Shown: in pieces, positions 26,137 to 36,184 of the stretch
How the letters are laid out: each line of letters starts with the position of its first letter
Numbering within the stretch: position 1 is the first letter of the stretch
Source: an uncultured Lachnospiraceae bacterium
GTDB taxonomy: Bacteria > Bacillota > Clostridia > Lachnospirales > Lachnospiraceae
DNA: 64,000 bases
Assembly: GCA_947631685.1 (NCBI GenBank)
Contig: CANRMI010000003.1
Location: forward strand, 1-64,000
Direction: 5' to 3'
Position numbers and translations under genes: made by a program
Notes under the pieces: model-generated
Told to the model about the DNA's origin: nothing
What the model saw: only the letters and a program-made list of their open reading frames with translations
Database searches by the model: none

Positions 26137-28123
26137 TCAGGTTATCCTCTATCACAATCCGATAGTAACCGCCCCCACTGTCAACCGCGCAAAAGCAGTT
26201 TTCACCGTTTGTCCAAATGCTTTGAATATCCGTAAGCTCCAGCTTTTGAAAAGTCAGCTCCTTCAAGGCCATATCATAATATGTATCCGTCTGTGGATCT
26301 CGGCCGGGATTGGCCACCTGCCAGAGACCATATTCCACATCTGCAGTATCGTAGGTCTCATATTTGCTGATAAATACCTGCCCGTCATCAGTCAGAAACA
26401 TCGTATTCTCTTTTCCTGATTTCATAGAAATGATTTGGGGACAGCCGGAAGCAGCATCGTCTATGTCTAAAATGTCCGCCACACGGATTTCCACAAACTC
26501 CCCATTGCATTGTTCTCGCAGTGTATCCGGATGAGTCAGCACGAACTCCTTATCATGATATTTGATCCTGTCACTGTTCCAATAATATAAAGTACCATTC
26601 TCTTTGCTCAGAAACACAGTATAGGGATCCGAACTCACAGTCTTCACACCCTCTACGCCTTTCAGATCATAATAAATCAAGCATTCATATTTTCCACCCT
26701 CACTCAGAACCGTAATTTCCGGAATATCTTCCGGCAGAGGCGGCCAGGCAATAACCTTATTTTTTCCAGGCTCAACTTCTCCTTCATGGGGAAAAATAAA
26801 CGCATAAGCATTGCTGTTATATCCCTCATAGAAAAAACTCATGAGCGAAAAGATGCTGCCGTCTGTTCTGACAAAATAATCATAATTGCCAGCGCCTGCC
26901 TGCATACAGTCTATCTCTCCAAGCATTACATCCTCTTGTAACGGTGAAAAGTTAGTGAAAGAACCATATACCCACGGGTAATCTGATACATACAGACTTC
27001 CATCCTTGTTCAATGCATACAGTTTTCCGTTTTCTGCCGTGATATCAGTTATGTTTTTCAGATTCCGCATCATAAAGGGTGTATCAATATGGGCAGAACT
27101 GTCTACCGGCTTCATAGGAATCACATTCTCTTTCACTCCCCACGTATACACATCACCCTGCTCGGTGAGGGCAAAAACATTCTCTCCTCCATCCTCCAAT
27201 TTTACGACATGCTCCAACCCTTCTATCCGCTGCGGCTCTGAGACAAAGCTTTCTGCGATTCCGAGCTTTCCTTCCTCATTATTCCCCCATCCCCACACGC
27301 TCCCGTCATCGTAAAGGACAAGAAAAAAGTCCTCTCCAACGACTATTTCTCTTTCTGATGTTTCTTTCTGAGCATTCATCTGTTTTATATTATCACTGGG
27401 GACAAAACTATCTATCTCCATTTCCACAATCGTTAATTGATTCATAGACGGAAGCGGCTCCGCAAGAAAACATAGTTTGCCTTCTCTAATAAAAAAATTG
27501 GTTGTTTCGTATATGTAAGAATTGTCTCCTGTAAAATAGTTGATAAAACAAGAATTCATATATGTCAGGCACTCATTTTCGCGTTCTGCAGGTATTTCAT
27601 TGCCAATTCCTATTTTATCTTGTGCCATGGCATTTATTATCAGGTTTTGGTACTCTTCCATACTGTAAAAATCAGCTAACCGTAGAAGTTCTCCACTCTC
27701 TAAATTAAAATTGAGACCTACCTCAAAATTACCGCCGTCAGCACTTATTCCTTTTTGCTTCTCTCCTCTAAAATATATACTAAGTACCTTTTCATCCATA
27801 TAGGCAATCTCATAAGCAATATCTGCCCGATCTGTCCACTCATCATCGCTCAAACAATCATCAAACAATATGTGAAAAATTTGTTCATTTATTTTGAGGG
27901 AAACCGCATCTTCCCCATTCAAATAAGGATATTCCACAGTTATCGAATCCTGCGTTGTCCGTTTAACCATTTGAGCGCAGGAAACATAGGTGTTCTCTTC
28001 TTTCGTAATGGCAGCATATATGGATGAATTGGTGTAAAAGCAAACCAGGTATCCTAAACCAAAGGCCAGGCCCGCGCATATCACACCACAGATCATCCAG
28101 TTTCTTATTCCTTTTTTATTCAT
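26099..28123 (-). CDS. Membrane-anchored protein with DUF3298-like and RCC1-like domains
   Basis: A 674-residue protein: one N-terminal helix (about 10-32), then a DUF3298/RsiV-like region (residues 55-240), then RCC1-type beta-propeller repeats such as VWGWGNNEEGKLG and DVYTWGVKEN (270-640). RCC1 propellers mediate protein binding. Function in this organism is unknown. It is the first gene of the leftward run; no clear promoter was found in the gap to the sigma-factor gene. Confidence 0.72.
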   Translation of the reverse strand: MNKKGIRNWMICGVICAGLAFGLGYLVCFYTNSSIYAAITKEENTYVSCAQMVKRTTQDSITVEYPYLNGEDAVSLKINEQIFHILFDDCLSDDEWTDRADIAYEIAYMDEKVLSIYFRGEKQKGISADGGNFEVGLNFNLESGELLRLADFYSMEEYQNLIINAMAQDKIGIGNEIPAERENECLTYMNSCFINYFTGDNSYIYETTNFFIREGKLCFLAEPLPSMNQLTIVEMEIDSFVPSDNIKQMNAQKETSEREIVVGEDFFLVLYDDGSVWGWGNNEEGKLGIAESFVSEPQRIEGLEHVVKLEDGGENVFALTEQGDVYTWGVKENVIPMKPVDSSAHIDTPFMMRNLKNITDITAENGKLYALNKDGSLYVSDYPWVYGSFTNFSPLQEDVMLGEIDCMQAGAGNYDYFVRTDGSIFSLMSFFYEGYNSNAYAFIFPHEGEVEPGKNKVIAWPPLPEDIPEITVLSEGGKYECLIYYDLKGVEGVKTVSSDPYTVFLSKENGTLYYWNSDRIKYHDKEFVLTHPDTLREQCNGEFVEIRVADILDIDDAASGCPQIISMKSGKENTMFLTDDGQVFISKYETYDTADVEYGLWQVANPGRDPQTDTYYDMALKELTFQKLELTDIQSIWTNGENCFCAVDSGGGYYRIVIEDNLITQTYLGLLPRF

Positions 28124-28260
28124 AACTCACACTTTCTAAAATAATGTTTTGACTACTTTGATTATAGGAGATACCGGCAGCATCGTCAATAATTCCCGCC
28201 CCTTGGCAAGCCCCTGGAACCGCTTTATAATGTAGCTCAGGCAATTTTTATCAAATTTTT

Positions 28261-28290
28261 TGTAAGGTTTTGTATTCCGGGAAGTCTTAT
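28261..28290 (+). promoter_or_regulatory. Possible ECF-type autoregulated promoter
   Basis: TGTAAGGTTT, about 14 bases, then GTCTTAT, 20 bases before the GTG of the sigma gene. No sigma-A style boxes are evident here, and ECF sigma factors usually drive their own genes. Confidence 0.35.
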
Positions 28291-28310
28291 AAGAGGAAAG
28301 GGGTGGCAGC

Positions 28311-28814
28311 GTGACGGAATTTGAAAAAATATACCGAACCTATTTCGATGATGTGTACCGCTATATCCGCGGCCTGTCCGGCAGCGAGAGCATAGCCGAC
28401 GAGATCACCAGCGAAACATTTTTCAAGGCAATGCGCTCCATAAACGGTTTTCGCGGCAACTGCGATATTCGGGTATGGCTTTGTCAAATAGCCAAAAACT
28501 GCTACTACACCTATCTAAAAAAATCCGCGCGAACGTACAGCATCGACGAACCGGAATTTTCGGAATTGCCATCGGAGGAAGCGACGGCAGAAGAGTTAAG
28601 TATCAGGCGGGACGAGGCCACGAAAATAAGAGCGGCCCTGCATACCCTGCCGGAACCATACCGGGAAGTGTTTATGTGGAGAGTGTTTGGAGAACTGCAC
28701 TTTTCCCAGATCGGCCAGTTGTTCGGCAAATCCGACAACTGGGCCTGCGTGACCTACCACCGCGCCAAAGCAATGATTCAATTAAGACTGGAGGACAAAA
28801 CAGATGAAAAATGA
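28311..28814 (+). CDS. ECF-type RNA polymerase sigma factor
   Basis: A 167-residue sigma-70-family protein with region 2 (FDDVYRYIRGL, AEDIT-like ADEITSETFFKA) and region 4 (LPEPYREVFMWRVFGELHFSQIG). It starts with GTG behind GGAAAGGGG. The last 11 bases overlap the anti-sigma gene, so the pair is translationally coupled. The likely targets include its own operon and perhaps exported proteins; none is shown by sequence. Confidence 0.9.
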   Translation: MTEFEKIYRTYFDDVYRYIRGLSGSESIADEITSETFFKAMRSINGFRGNCDIRVWLCQIAKNCYYTYLKKSARTYSIDEPEFSELPSEEATAEELSIRRDEATKIRAALHTLPEPYREVFMWRVFGELHFSQIGQLFGKSDNWACVTYHRAKAMIQLRLEDKTDEK

Positions 28815-29742
28815 GTGTAGTATTGTACGGGATCTATTACCTCTCTACGCTGAAAATATGGTCAGTATGGAGACGGCAGCCTACGTTAAGGAGCATCTGG
28901 AACGCTGCGAGTCCTGTAAAAAAGAATATGAGCAAATTCAAAGATCACCTGTGATACCGCAGACCGGCGGTGCGGCTCCCCTGCAGACTCTAAGCCGCAA
29001 GCTGAAGATCAAACGGATTCAAACGGCCGCCCTGACTGCCGTGTTCGTAATCGCCCTGATGGTGTCTGCTTTCGCCATGCTGAGCGCCCCTGTCTTCCTG
29101 CCCTATTCCGAGGAACTTGTTACAGTCGAGCCATACGGTGACACGGAAATCCTTCTGACCTTTGATGAAGGCATAACCGACTTTTACTGCATCATCCACG
29201 ACGATCCAGATGACAGCAGCGTCTGCCGCTGCGATATTGAAGCCTGGACAACGCTTTGGGATAAATGGTTTGCGAAAGGAAATGAAGCCCTCTCCACAAC
29301 GGTGGCAGCACCAGATAAGCCTATGCTCCTCTCCTATGTTCCAAACGATGGCAGCGAAAATATCTGCCTCGCGAAATACGATCCCGATGCCCAGATTCCC
29401 ATCGAAACAATCGGCAAAGCAACCGGTATCATTACGCTGCCCAGGCTGGCGCTGGGATACTACCTCATCCTCGCGTCTGCGGCCCTGGCTGTCGTCGCAG
29501 CCGTCTGGTTTTTTACAAAAAACAAACCGAATGCGCGCATATGGGTAGAGCGCATCGGTCTGTATCCGGCCGCTTATATTGTCAGCCACTGCATTGTTTC
29601 CGGCATCAACTGGGCCACCCACTCCATGAGCCGTGACCTTTCTCTCATTGTCTTTCTGTCCGTTCTTCTGTACAGCGGATTCTTGTTGGCGCACAACATT
29701 TGGTACTTGAGAAAAGAAATCAGGGAGAGCAACGGGGGGTAG
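28804..29742 (+). CDS. Anti-sigma factor with N-terminal zinc finger
   Basis: This 312-residue membrane protein starts with a zf-HC2 zinc finger: the CSIVRDLLPLYAENM lead and HLERCESCKKEY, His/Cys/Cys ligands. One transmembrane helix (about 80-100) is followed by an extracytoplasmic region and three more helices near the C-terminus (about 215-305). It would hold the sigma factor at the membrane until a signal frees it. It ends at the border of the accessory island. Confidence 0.85.
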   Translation: MKNECSIVRDLLPLYAENMVSMETAAYVKEHLERCESCKKEYEQIQRSPVIPQTGGAAPLQTLSRKLKIKRIQTAALTAVFVIALMVSAFAMLSAPVFLPYSEELVTVEPYGDTEILLTFDEGITDFYCIIHDDPDDSSVCRCDIEAWTTLWDKWFAKGNEALSTTVAAPDKPMLLSYVPNDGSENICLAKYDPDAQIPIETIGKATGIITLPRLALGYYLILASAALAVVAAVWFFTKNKPNARIWVERIGLYPAAYIVSHCIVSGINWATHSMSRDLSLIVFLSVLLYSGFLLAHNIWYLRKEIRESNGG

Positions 29743-29792
29743 AGTTGCTCTGGACGAACAGAAGCAGCACAAACCCTCCTCACATATTGATC

Positions 29793-32630
29793 CTATTTCA
29801 TTACTATTTTCATCAATGATGTATAGCTGTCTACAACATCATAAACAACATTATCATCACTGATAGCCTTAAAATGTTCTCTCGCGCAATGGATCTTCGA
29901 GTCCTCAATTAGTCTAAGCTGCATGGAGTTCATGGATCCTTTCGTTTCCGCCACGAAATAAATGTGCTTTACACTTCCTTCATAAAAAGCAATGGCCCAG
30001 TCTGGATTATAATGCCCGACCGGAGTGGAAATATAAAATCCGTCCGGCAGTTTCACATATACGGCAACATCTTTATTAGTATCCAGATCTGTTGCAAAAT
30101 CACGTTCGTTAGAAGAATCATATACGATATGATCATACAGATGCTTCTTTGCCTTCATAGCATTGACACCCAGCTTACCTTTGATAGTCGGATCCGTAAA
30201 AATATCCGTTCCATACTGCTCATCCAAAACATTGTAAGTGATATGTTCAATAATCGCTGTCGCTTTTTGATCATTGATCAGCTGAGCTGCTTTTGATATA
30301 AACTCTTCTGGATTATCTTTAAACTGATTAAAAACCGCCGGTTGAATGCCCTGCAAAATAGCAATAATAGCTTTTCGTGTAAGTCCGGTCTCATCTACTA
30401 ATTTCCCGATCAGATCATACTTGACATTGGAATTGGCTGCTACAGAAACACTATAATTTCCAGATTCCTCTTTCACAAAAGACGTCCCTGCGACCAAGTC
30501 TTCTTTCGATTTAATGGAATTCATTGCACCAGTCTCTACCCGAAAATAAATCTTTGCTACCTGAAGTTTTGAATCAAGGGAAGCAATGGACTTCCTAACC
30601 AATTCATCGGTGTCGAAATCTACTACATATACGGACTTTGCATTAATCTTTGACCATAGCGCCTTAAATTCTTTGCTATTTAACTTTTCATCATCCACCT
30701 GTAGTTCCACATTGTTACTGCGTGCATTTTCCGGCTGCATAGCCTTACTGTCATAGATCGAATCAATAATTTCTATAACGCTTGCAGCAAAATCTTTTGC
30801 TTCTTCCGCAATCTTGATCTCGCCGTTTGCCTTATCTTTATAATATTTATCAGTCAATTCTCCCTGCTTATTGATATATCCACTAACGATCAAGTCAAAA
30901 TAAATTGCCGTAGCCACATCGCTTGTAATGATAACCTCGTTACCTTGATTATCCTTAACCAGCTTATCTACAAATAGTTCTCTGGTAACTGCCTTCGGTC
31001 TATCTGCGACAGCCTCCGCTAACTCAGTTTGAAGGCCTTTTGCGAAAGAATCATAGCTTTCACTTGCGATAACAGTAAGCACATTGACATTATGAACATC
31101 GTTGCCAAGCGCATTAATATCCATACGCTCACCATTCTGATTCACACAAAGTCTTAAGCCACGCCCTACTTCCTGCCGTTTACGAACATCACTGTTGCTT
31201 TGTTTCAACGTACAGATCTGAAAAACATTCGGATTATCCCATCCTTCTCTAAGGGCAGAATGCGAAAAGATGAAACGCACCGGAGATTTTTGAGGATCAC
31301 GATCCAAAAGCAATTCTTTATTTTTCATAATCAGCTCATACGCGCTTACATCATCGGAAGTAGTTTCTTTTCTTCCAACCTTAGAGTTGATCATCTTTCC
31401 TTTTCCATCTACAGAGAAATACCCTGCGTGAGTCTTTTCTACTGGAATCGACTGTAGATACTTAATATAATCGTCCTCACCTAAAGACAGCTGCATGTTA
31501 TTCAGAATATCTTTATATTCTTCTTCAAACATGACCGCATACTTTCCATTCACCGGCTGATTCGCATCGTCATACTCGCGATAGTTTACCACTTCATCTA
31601 TGAAGAATAGAGACAGCACTTTGATTCCCTTATAAAAAAGCTGGCGCTCCTTCTGCAGATGGGACAGTATGGTTTCCCGGATCTGAATACGGCGCAGCTG
31701 ATCTTCATCCACAGCGCCAATAACATCTCCAGCATAAATCTTGATACCGTTGATAAACTCTACAGAATCATCACGGCCATCAATATGGCTCACCACAAAG
31801 CCATTCTTATATTCTTCAAGACCGTTGGAATAGTCATAAAGATTATCCCCTTCTTTTACGATCTTGCTTTTCTTCTTCGTAGCGCCGCCCGCCATCTTCA
31901 TTTCAAAATGGAGCGTAGCCGTCGGATCACTTTTTGACAAATTGATGCTTTCCAGATACAGATAACTGTCCGTAGCCGTACTACCTGTTTCCGTAATACC
32001 CTTAACAGCAATCTTTTTAACTAAACGCTTATTGTACGCTTCCATGGCATCCAGACGATATACCATGTTATAAATACTATCGCTCTTATGTGTAGCAGAA
32101 TATCTAAGCGTAATCATCGGATTAAACTGCTTCAAATTCTCTTTTGTCTGCTTGCCTTCCACCGACTGAGGTTCATCAATAATCAGGATCGGATTCGTCT
32201 TAGCAATAATGTCAATCGGCCTACGTGAACGGAACTCATCCAGTTTCATATAGATTCTTCTGGCGTCCTTACCCTTTGCATTAAATGCCTGCGAATTAAT
32301 GATCATCACATTAATAGCACTATCTGAAGCAAAGCGGTCTATCTCCGTCAGTTGCGCAGAATTGTATATAAAAAAACGAATCTTTTTCCCATACTCTTCT
32401 GCAAAGTGTTCCTGTGTCATCTCAAATGACTTGTATACACCCTCACGAATAGCAATGCTCGGAACTACAATGATGAACTTGCTCCAGCCATAAGCCCGGT
32501 TTAATTCATACATCGTCTTAATATAAGTATAGGTTTTACCCACGCCCGGTCCTGCTGTTATGAGAACAGGACCATCTGCAGTGGCTATTGCCTTTCGTTG
32601 TCCTTCATTAGCATTTCCGAAATCAAACAT
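29793..32630 (-). CDS. Type III restriction Res-like helicase-nuclease with swapped N-terminus
   Basis: A 945-residue protein. From residue 34 it follows type III restriction Res subunits: TMYELNRAYGWSKFIIVVPS, DEPQSVEG (helicase motif II), SATHKS, QEVGRGLRL (motif VI), and a C-terminal PD-(D/E)XK nuclease (NPDWAI...FVAETKGS). Residues 1-33 instead read like the start of a UvrD/PcrA-type helicase (GNANEGQRKAIATADGPVLI, then TAGPGVGKT); normal Res proteins have about 80-100 other residues before a METGTGKT motif. The join is exactly at GKT. There is no Mod methylase gene, which type III enzymes need. It may be an orphan effector or a recombined relic, but the frame is fully open. Confidence 0.8.
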   Translation of the reverse strand: MFDFGNANEGQRKAIATADGPVLITAGPGVGKTYTYIKTMYELNRAYGWSKFIIVVPSIAIREGVYKSFEMTQEHFAEEYGKKIRFFIYNSAQLTEIDRFASDSAINVMIINSQAFNAKGKDARRIYMKLDEFRSRRPIDIIAKTNPILIIDEPQSVEGKQTKENLKQFNPMITLRYSATHKSDSIYNMVYRLDAMEAYNKRLVKKIAVKGITETGSTATDSYLYLESINLSKSDPTATLHFEMKMAGGATKKKSKIVKEGDNLYDYSNGLEEYKNGFVVSHIDGRDDSVEFINGIKIYAGDVIGAVDEDQLRRIQIRETILSHLQKERQLFYKGIKVLSLFFIDEVVNYREYDDANQPVNGKYAVMFEEEYKDILNNMQLSLGEDDYIKYLQSIPVEKTHAGYFSVDGKGKMINSKVGRKETTSDDVSAYELIMKNKELLLDRDPQKSPVRFIFSHSALREGWDNPNVFQICTLKQSNSDVRKRQEVGRGLRLCVNQNGERMDINALGNDVHNVNVLTVIASESYDSFAKGLQTELAEAVADRPKAVTRELFVDKLVKDNQGNEVIITSDVATAIYFDLIVSGYINKQGELTDKYYKDKANGEIKIAEEAKDFAASVIEIIDSIYDSKAMQPENARSNNVELQVDDEKLNSKEFKALWSKINAKSVYVVDFDTDELVRKSIASLDSKLQVAKIYFRVETGAMNSIKSKEDLVAGTSFVKEESGNYSVSVAANSNVKYDLIGKLVDETGLTRKAIIAILQGIQPAVFNQFKDNPEEFISKAAQLINDQKATAIIEHITYNVLDEQYGTDIFTDPTIKGKLGVNAMKAKKHLYDHIVYDSSNERDFATDLDTNKDVAVYVKLPDGFYISTPVGHYNPDWAIAFYEGSVKHIYFVAETKGSMNSMQLRLIEDSKIHCAREHFKAISDDNVVYDVVDSYTSLMKIVMK

Positions 32631-32660
32631 AAAAGCTTGATATCCTTTCTTACGATTATT

Positions 32661-32689
32661 TATATATTCTTTGTACTTTAGACACTCAA
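32661..32689 (-). promoter_or_regulatory. Probable promoter for the Res-like gene
   Basis: On the minus strand: TTGAGT, 17 bases, TATATA, in the 65-base gap after ietS. Confidence 0.5.
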
Positions 32690-32695
32690 CAGTAC

Positions 32696-35185
32696 TTATT
32701 TCTTTTTAATATTTGTTGAAATATCAGTCTCAACAACATTCTTGATTTCAGTCATAATTGGTGTGTAAAAATCCACATCAGCTTTCGGGGTAGATAATGA
32801 AACCACTAATGAGTACCTAATTTTACTATCATACTTATCCAAATAACTTCGTTCTCTCCACCAACCAATTACAGGAAAAACTGCGATATTTTTACAGTCA
32901 CACAATTCTGCTGCTGTTAATTCACAATAATCCGAATGTATTGAGCCTACATCTCGATTTTCTGATCCCAAATACCAGCGTTCGCTTCCACTTGTCCCCT
33001 CGCCTTTATCCTTTTTATCATCTCCACGTAACTTTACATTGATACGTTTCTTAAAATCATCAATATCCTCGTTTGAGTTAATCACATCAAATCTTAACCC
33101 ACACGACGGATAACGATATTTATCCTTCCAGCCGACTTCACCAGGACCGGGTTCAATAAAATATGATAAAGTCACTTTCAAAGTAACCATTTCGTTTTCA
33201 AGTTCTTTCAAAACTTCTGTAGGCCAGGGCAAGGTATGAATATGCATTTCATTCATACTGTTTTTGTTATATGGTTGTAATTCACCTTGAATAACCATAT
33301 TCACACTATTGTTCACACACTGAATTGCTTTTTCCAAATTAGGAATACCATATCCACAAGTTCTTAAAAGTCTCCGACGTCCTTTTGCTTTTGTGTCCTC
33401 GATACAGAATTGTCTTTTCATTTGTTCAGTCCAACTAGCAGAATGAATCATCAATGCCCTAACTGTTTCAGGCCACATATCAGGATATTCAGCAAGTAAC
33501 TGTGAACAAAACCATGCTGCTTGCGCTGCGGCAGAACTTGTCCCCCATATTGTTGAAAAATTCTTAACCAATGGTCTATAATTGGTCGTTAATAACGATA
33601 AATCTGGGCACTCCGAATAATCAGCCCCATTAGTTGCCATGTTTCCTCCATCAAATAACACCTCAGGTTTAACAGGCCACTTACTATTCCACAATTCAGA
33701 AGTAGAATTATACGGAGACATGGCCCCCGCTTCTGCTACTGGATTATAATCTTTAAAAAGCTCATCTGTTATGTTTACATCATCTGAATACGCCCCAACA
33801 GTAATAGCATTCCATGCTTGCCCTGGACTTTCAACACAATGCAATGTATTTGCATCTGGAAATGATACTTTTCTCAATTCTTCTGGATATACATTTCCTG
33901 CGCTAACAACAAAAAGACGCTTTACATTTTCTTCGTTCGCACCAGATGTAATGCTATCTACTGCTGCTGACCACGAAGTCGGACTCCCATCAAAGGTATT
34001 GTATTCCGGAGAAGTCACCGCCATACAAATAACTCTATGTACAAATGGATTGGCTATCTCAGCTAATGACACAGCTTGCTCTGTAACCGCACCATATAAC
34101 TCAGGATTATTTCCACCCGCTGGTGGTAGAATCTTTACCGATTCAATTTTTTGAGGTATCTCTATTTTAGTTTTCCCTAACAATATCTCTTTCAGGTTAT
34201 TATATAGGGCTATTCCAGCCATTTCCGTTCCATGTCCTTGATGATCCCCTTTTCCCCATGCAGAATTTACCGCTTGAACGTGATCTAAATTAATTGCCTG
34301 TGCCAACAAAGGATGCGCTGCTGTAACTCCTGTGTCCAACAAACAAATAGCTACATTGCCATTTGTATAGGTTGTACGTTGTAGTAATTCATCTACCCAT
34401 TCCCTCTGTTCACTATTAGGCAACTCTGAAAAAAAGGTTGTTGCGTCTTGCGCTCGCCGTATTTCCGTGATATATGGACATGCAGCTATTAAGAGTTTTA
34501 GCTGTTCAGCATTTGCATATACCATCTTGACTATACGTTCTGGAAAAACAATATGTTTATCATCTATATGTATTTGATTCTCTGAACATATCAAGGAAAT
34601 ACTTTCCTCAGTTTTTCTCCATGCTCCAATATCACCATTCTTAAAGTCATATCTAAGCCAAATTTCACACCAAACAGGGGTATCTTTAGGCATACTTTCA
34701 GATGTCCCAACCCAAAAAGAATCCAACATTGCCACTTTTATATCATCAATGCTTCTCACCAAATTATTGTTCTTCGGATTTCCCTTCAATGTTTGTTCAT
34801 TTGCATATGCTTCAACTTTTTTAAGGAAAAAGCTTTCTTTTCCAGAAGGGATATAAACTGTAGCCCTAATTATAGATTTTTCTTCATCCTCATGGACATT
34901 GAGCAAACGAATGCCTGCTTTACGATTTTCCAGACTCTTTATAGCCAAGTCATGCCCCTTGGCGCTTAAGAATTCAAGATAAATTCCTTCTTTATAGCGA
35001 ATTGCCGCAACCTGTTTCTGTGACAATGATTTGGAATAGCACTCTTGTAATTTTCTCTGTATAAATGCTGCATGCGTTGCAACTGTACGCTTTGGATAAT
35101 TTGTTGTTATAAGTTTCGATCTCGATGTATAAGGCATAGTTTCAACCGTTTGCGTCAGAAAAATATTTCTTTTTTCTACTGCCAT
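32696..35185 (-). CDS. ietS: Subtilisin-like serine protease, IetS-type defence component
   Basis: An 829-residue S8 (subtilase) protein without signal peptide. The triad is visible: Asp in LLDTGVTAAHP, His in QGHGTEMAG, Ser in GTSSAAAQAAW. About 270 residues precede the protease and about 240 follow it. It lies two bases after an AAA ATPase gene. This pair, AAA ATPase plus subtilase, matches the IetAS anti-phage system described among predicted defence systems and first known as a plasmid-borne toxin-antitoxin pair. AGGAGG precedes the ATG. Confidence 0.82.
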   Translation of the reverse strand: MAVEKRNIFLTQTVETMPYTSRSKLITTNYPKRTVATHAAFIQRKLQECYSKSLSQKQVAAIRYKEGIYLEFLSAKGHDLAIKSLENRKAGIRLLNVHEDEEKSIIRATVYIPSGKESFFLKKVEAYANEQTLKGNPKNNNLVRSIDDIKVAMLDSFWVGTSESMPKDTPVWCEIWLRYDFKNGDIGAWRKTEESISLICSENQIHIDDKHIVFPERIVKMVYANAEQLKLLIAACPYITEIRRAQDATTFFSELPNSEQREWVDELLQRTTYTNGNVAICLLDTGVTAAHPLLAQAINLDHVQAVNSAWGKGDHQGHGTEMAGIALYNNLKEILLGKTKIEIPQKIESVKILPPAGGNNPELYGAVTEQAVSLAEIANPFVHRVICMAVTSPEYNTFDGSPTSWSAAVDSITSGANEENVKRLFVVSAGNVYPEELRKVSFPDANTLHCVESPGQAWNAITVGAYSDDVNITDELFKDYNPVAEAGAMSPYNSTSELWNSKWPVKPEVLFDGGNMATNGADYSECPDLSLLTTNYRPLVKNFSTIWGTSSAAAQAAWFCSQLLAEYPDMWPETVRALMIHSASWTEQMKRQFCIEDTKAKGRRRLLRTCGYGIPNLEKAIQCVNNSVNMVIQGELQPYNKNSMNEMHIHTLPWPTEVLKELENEMVTLKVTLSYFIEPGPGEVGWKDKYRYPSCGLRFDVINSNEDIDDFKKRINVKLRGDDKKDKGEGTSGSERWYLGSENRDVGSIHSDYCELTAAELCDCKNIAVFPVIGWWRERSYLDKYDSKIRYSLVVSLSTPKADVDFYTPIMTEIKNVVETDISTNIKKK

Positions 35186-35187
35186 AC

Positions 35188-36147
35188 TTATGCCTCCTTA
35201 CACGTGTATACATTTTTTCGTTCGCTTAATAATGCAATTACGGCCTTGTTCGTAATTGGCTCATCATTCAAAATAGAATTTTTAATCGCATCATCACATA
35301 CTCTTGCAATCTCTGCATGACTTAATCCTTCTGCAGCCTTTACCATTTCCCTTGAAATTATAAAATAATTATCATATGCGTTTATTTTGTATTCAAACAA
35401 ACGCTTAATCTCTTTAAACGTAGGCAATGTATAATGCAGTACATCATCAAATCTTCTAAATAATGCTTGATCTAAAAGTTTTTGATTATTTGTCGCTGCC
35501 ACAATAATACTGTCAGAATTATCCTGTTCTATAAATTGTAGAAACGAATTAAGAATTCTCCTCATTTCTCCCACCTCATTATCGAGGTTTCGATCTGCAC
35601 CTATGGCATCAAACTCATCAAAAAAATATACACCAACAGTTGACTCAATGCTGTCAAATATCTGCCTTAACTTTACACTTGTTTCCCCCATGAATTTTGT
35701 CACAAGCTTATCCATTTGTACCGTATATAAAGGTAAAGATAACTCAGAAGCAATGATTGATGCTGTTAGCGTCTTTCCGGTTCCCGGATTTCCTTCAATC
35801 AATATCTTTCTTCTATTAGTCAAACCATACGATGCAAGTTTATTCCTATTTCTGTACTCACTTAAAATTCTTTGGATTTTATCACTAATATCTTCTGAAA
35901 CAATTAGTTCTGATAAATCATGAGAAGGCATTGATAGTGTAAGCATTGGATTAGTTGAAGTAAGCTGAACAATATTTGCTCTTTTGCTTCCAACTCTATC
36001 AATCTGCTTTTTTAAATCACGCGCTAAATTATCGTGCCCAAGCTTGGCTTCGTGCGCTGCAATTTGTAAAACGACAGTTTTAAACTTTTCATCATTACAA
36101 TCGGCATAAGCTTTCACCAAACTTTTTATTTGTTCTGCTGTAGCCAT
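35188..36147 (-). CDS. ietA: AAA ATPase, IetA-type defence component
   Basis: A cytoplasmic AAA+ ATPase of about 319 residues: Walker A GNPGTGKTLTAS near 118, Walker B VYFFDEFDAIG near 176, sensor VAATNNQ and RRFDDVL. Of two nearby ATGs, the second (36147) has an eight-base gap to GGGAGG; the first has three, so the second is chosen. In IetAS the ATPase is thought to control the protease; the trigger is not known. Confidence 0.82.
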   Translation of the reverse strand: MATAEQIKSLVKAYADCNDEKFKTVVLQIAAHEAKLGHDNLARDLKKQIDRVGSKRANIVQLTSTNPMLTLSMPSHDLSELIVSEDISDKIQRILSEYRNRNKLASYGLTNRRKILIEGNPGTGKTLTASIIASELSLPLYTVQMDKLVTKFMGETSVKLRQIFDSIESTVGVYFFDEFDAIGADRNLDNEVGEMRRILNSFLQFIEQDNSDSIIVAATNNQKLLDQALFRRFDDVLHYTLPTFKEIKRLFEYKINAYDNYFIISREMVKAAEGLSHAEIARVCDDAIKNSILNDEPITNKAVIALLSERKNVYTCKEA

Positions 36148-36184
36148 TTCATCCACCTCCCATAATCAAAATTAACCAATTTAT

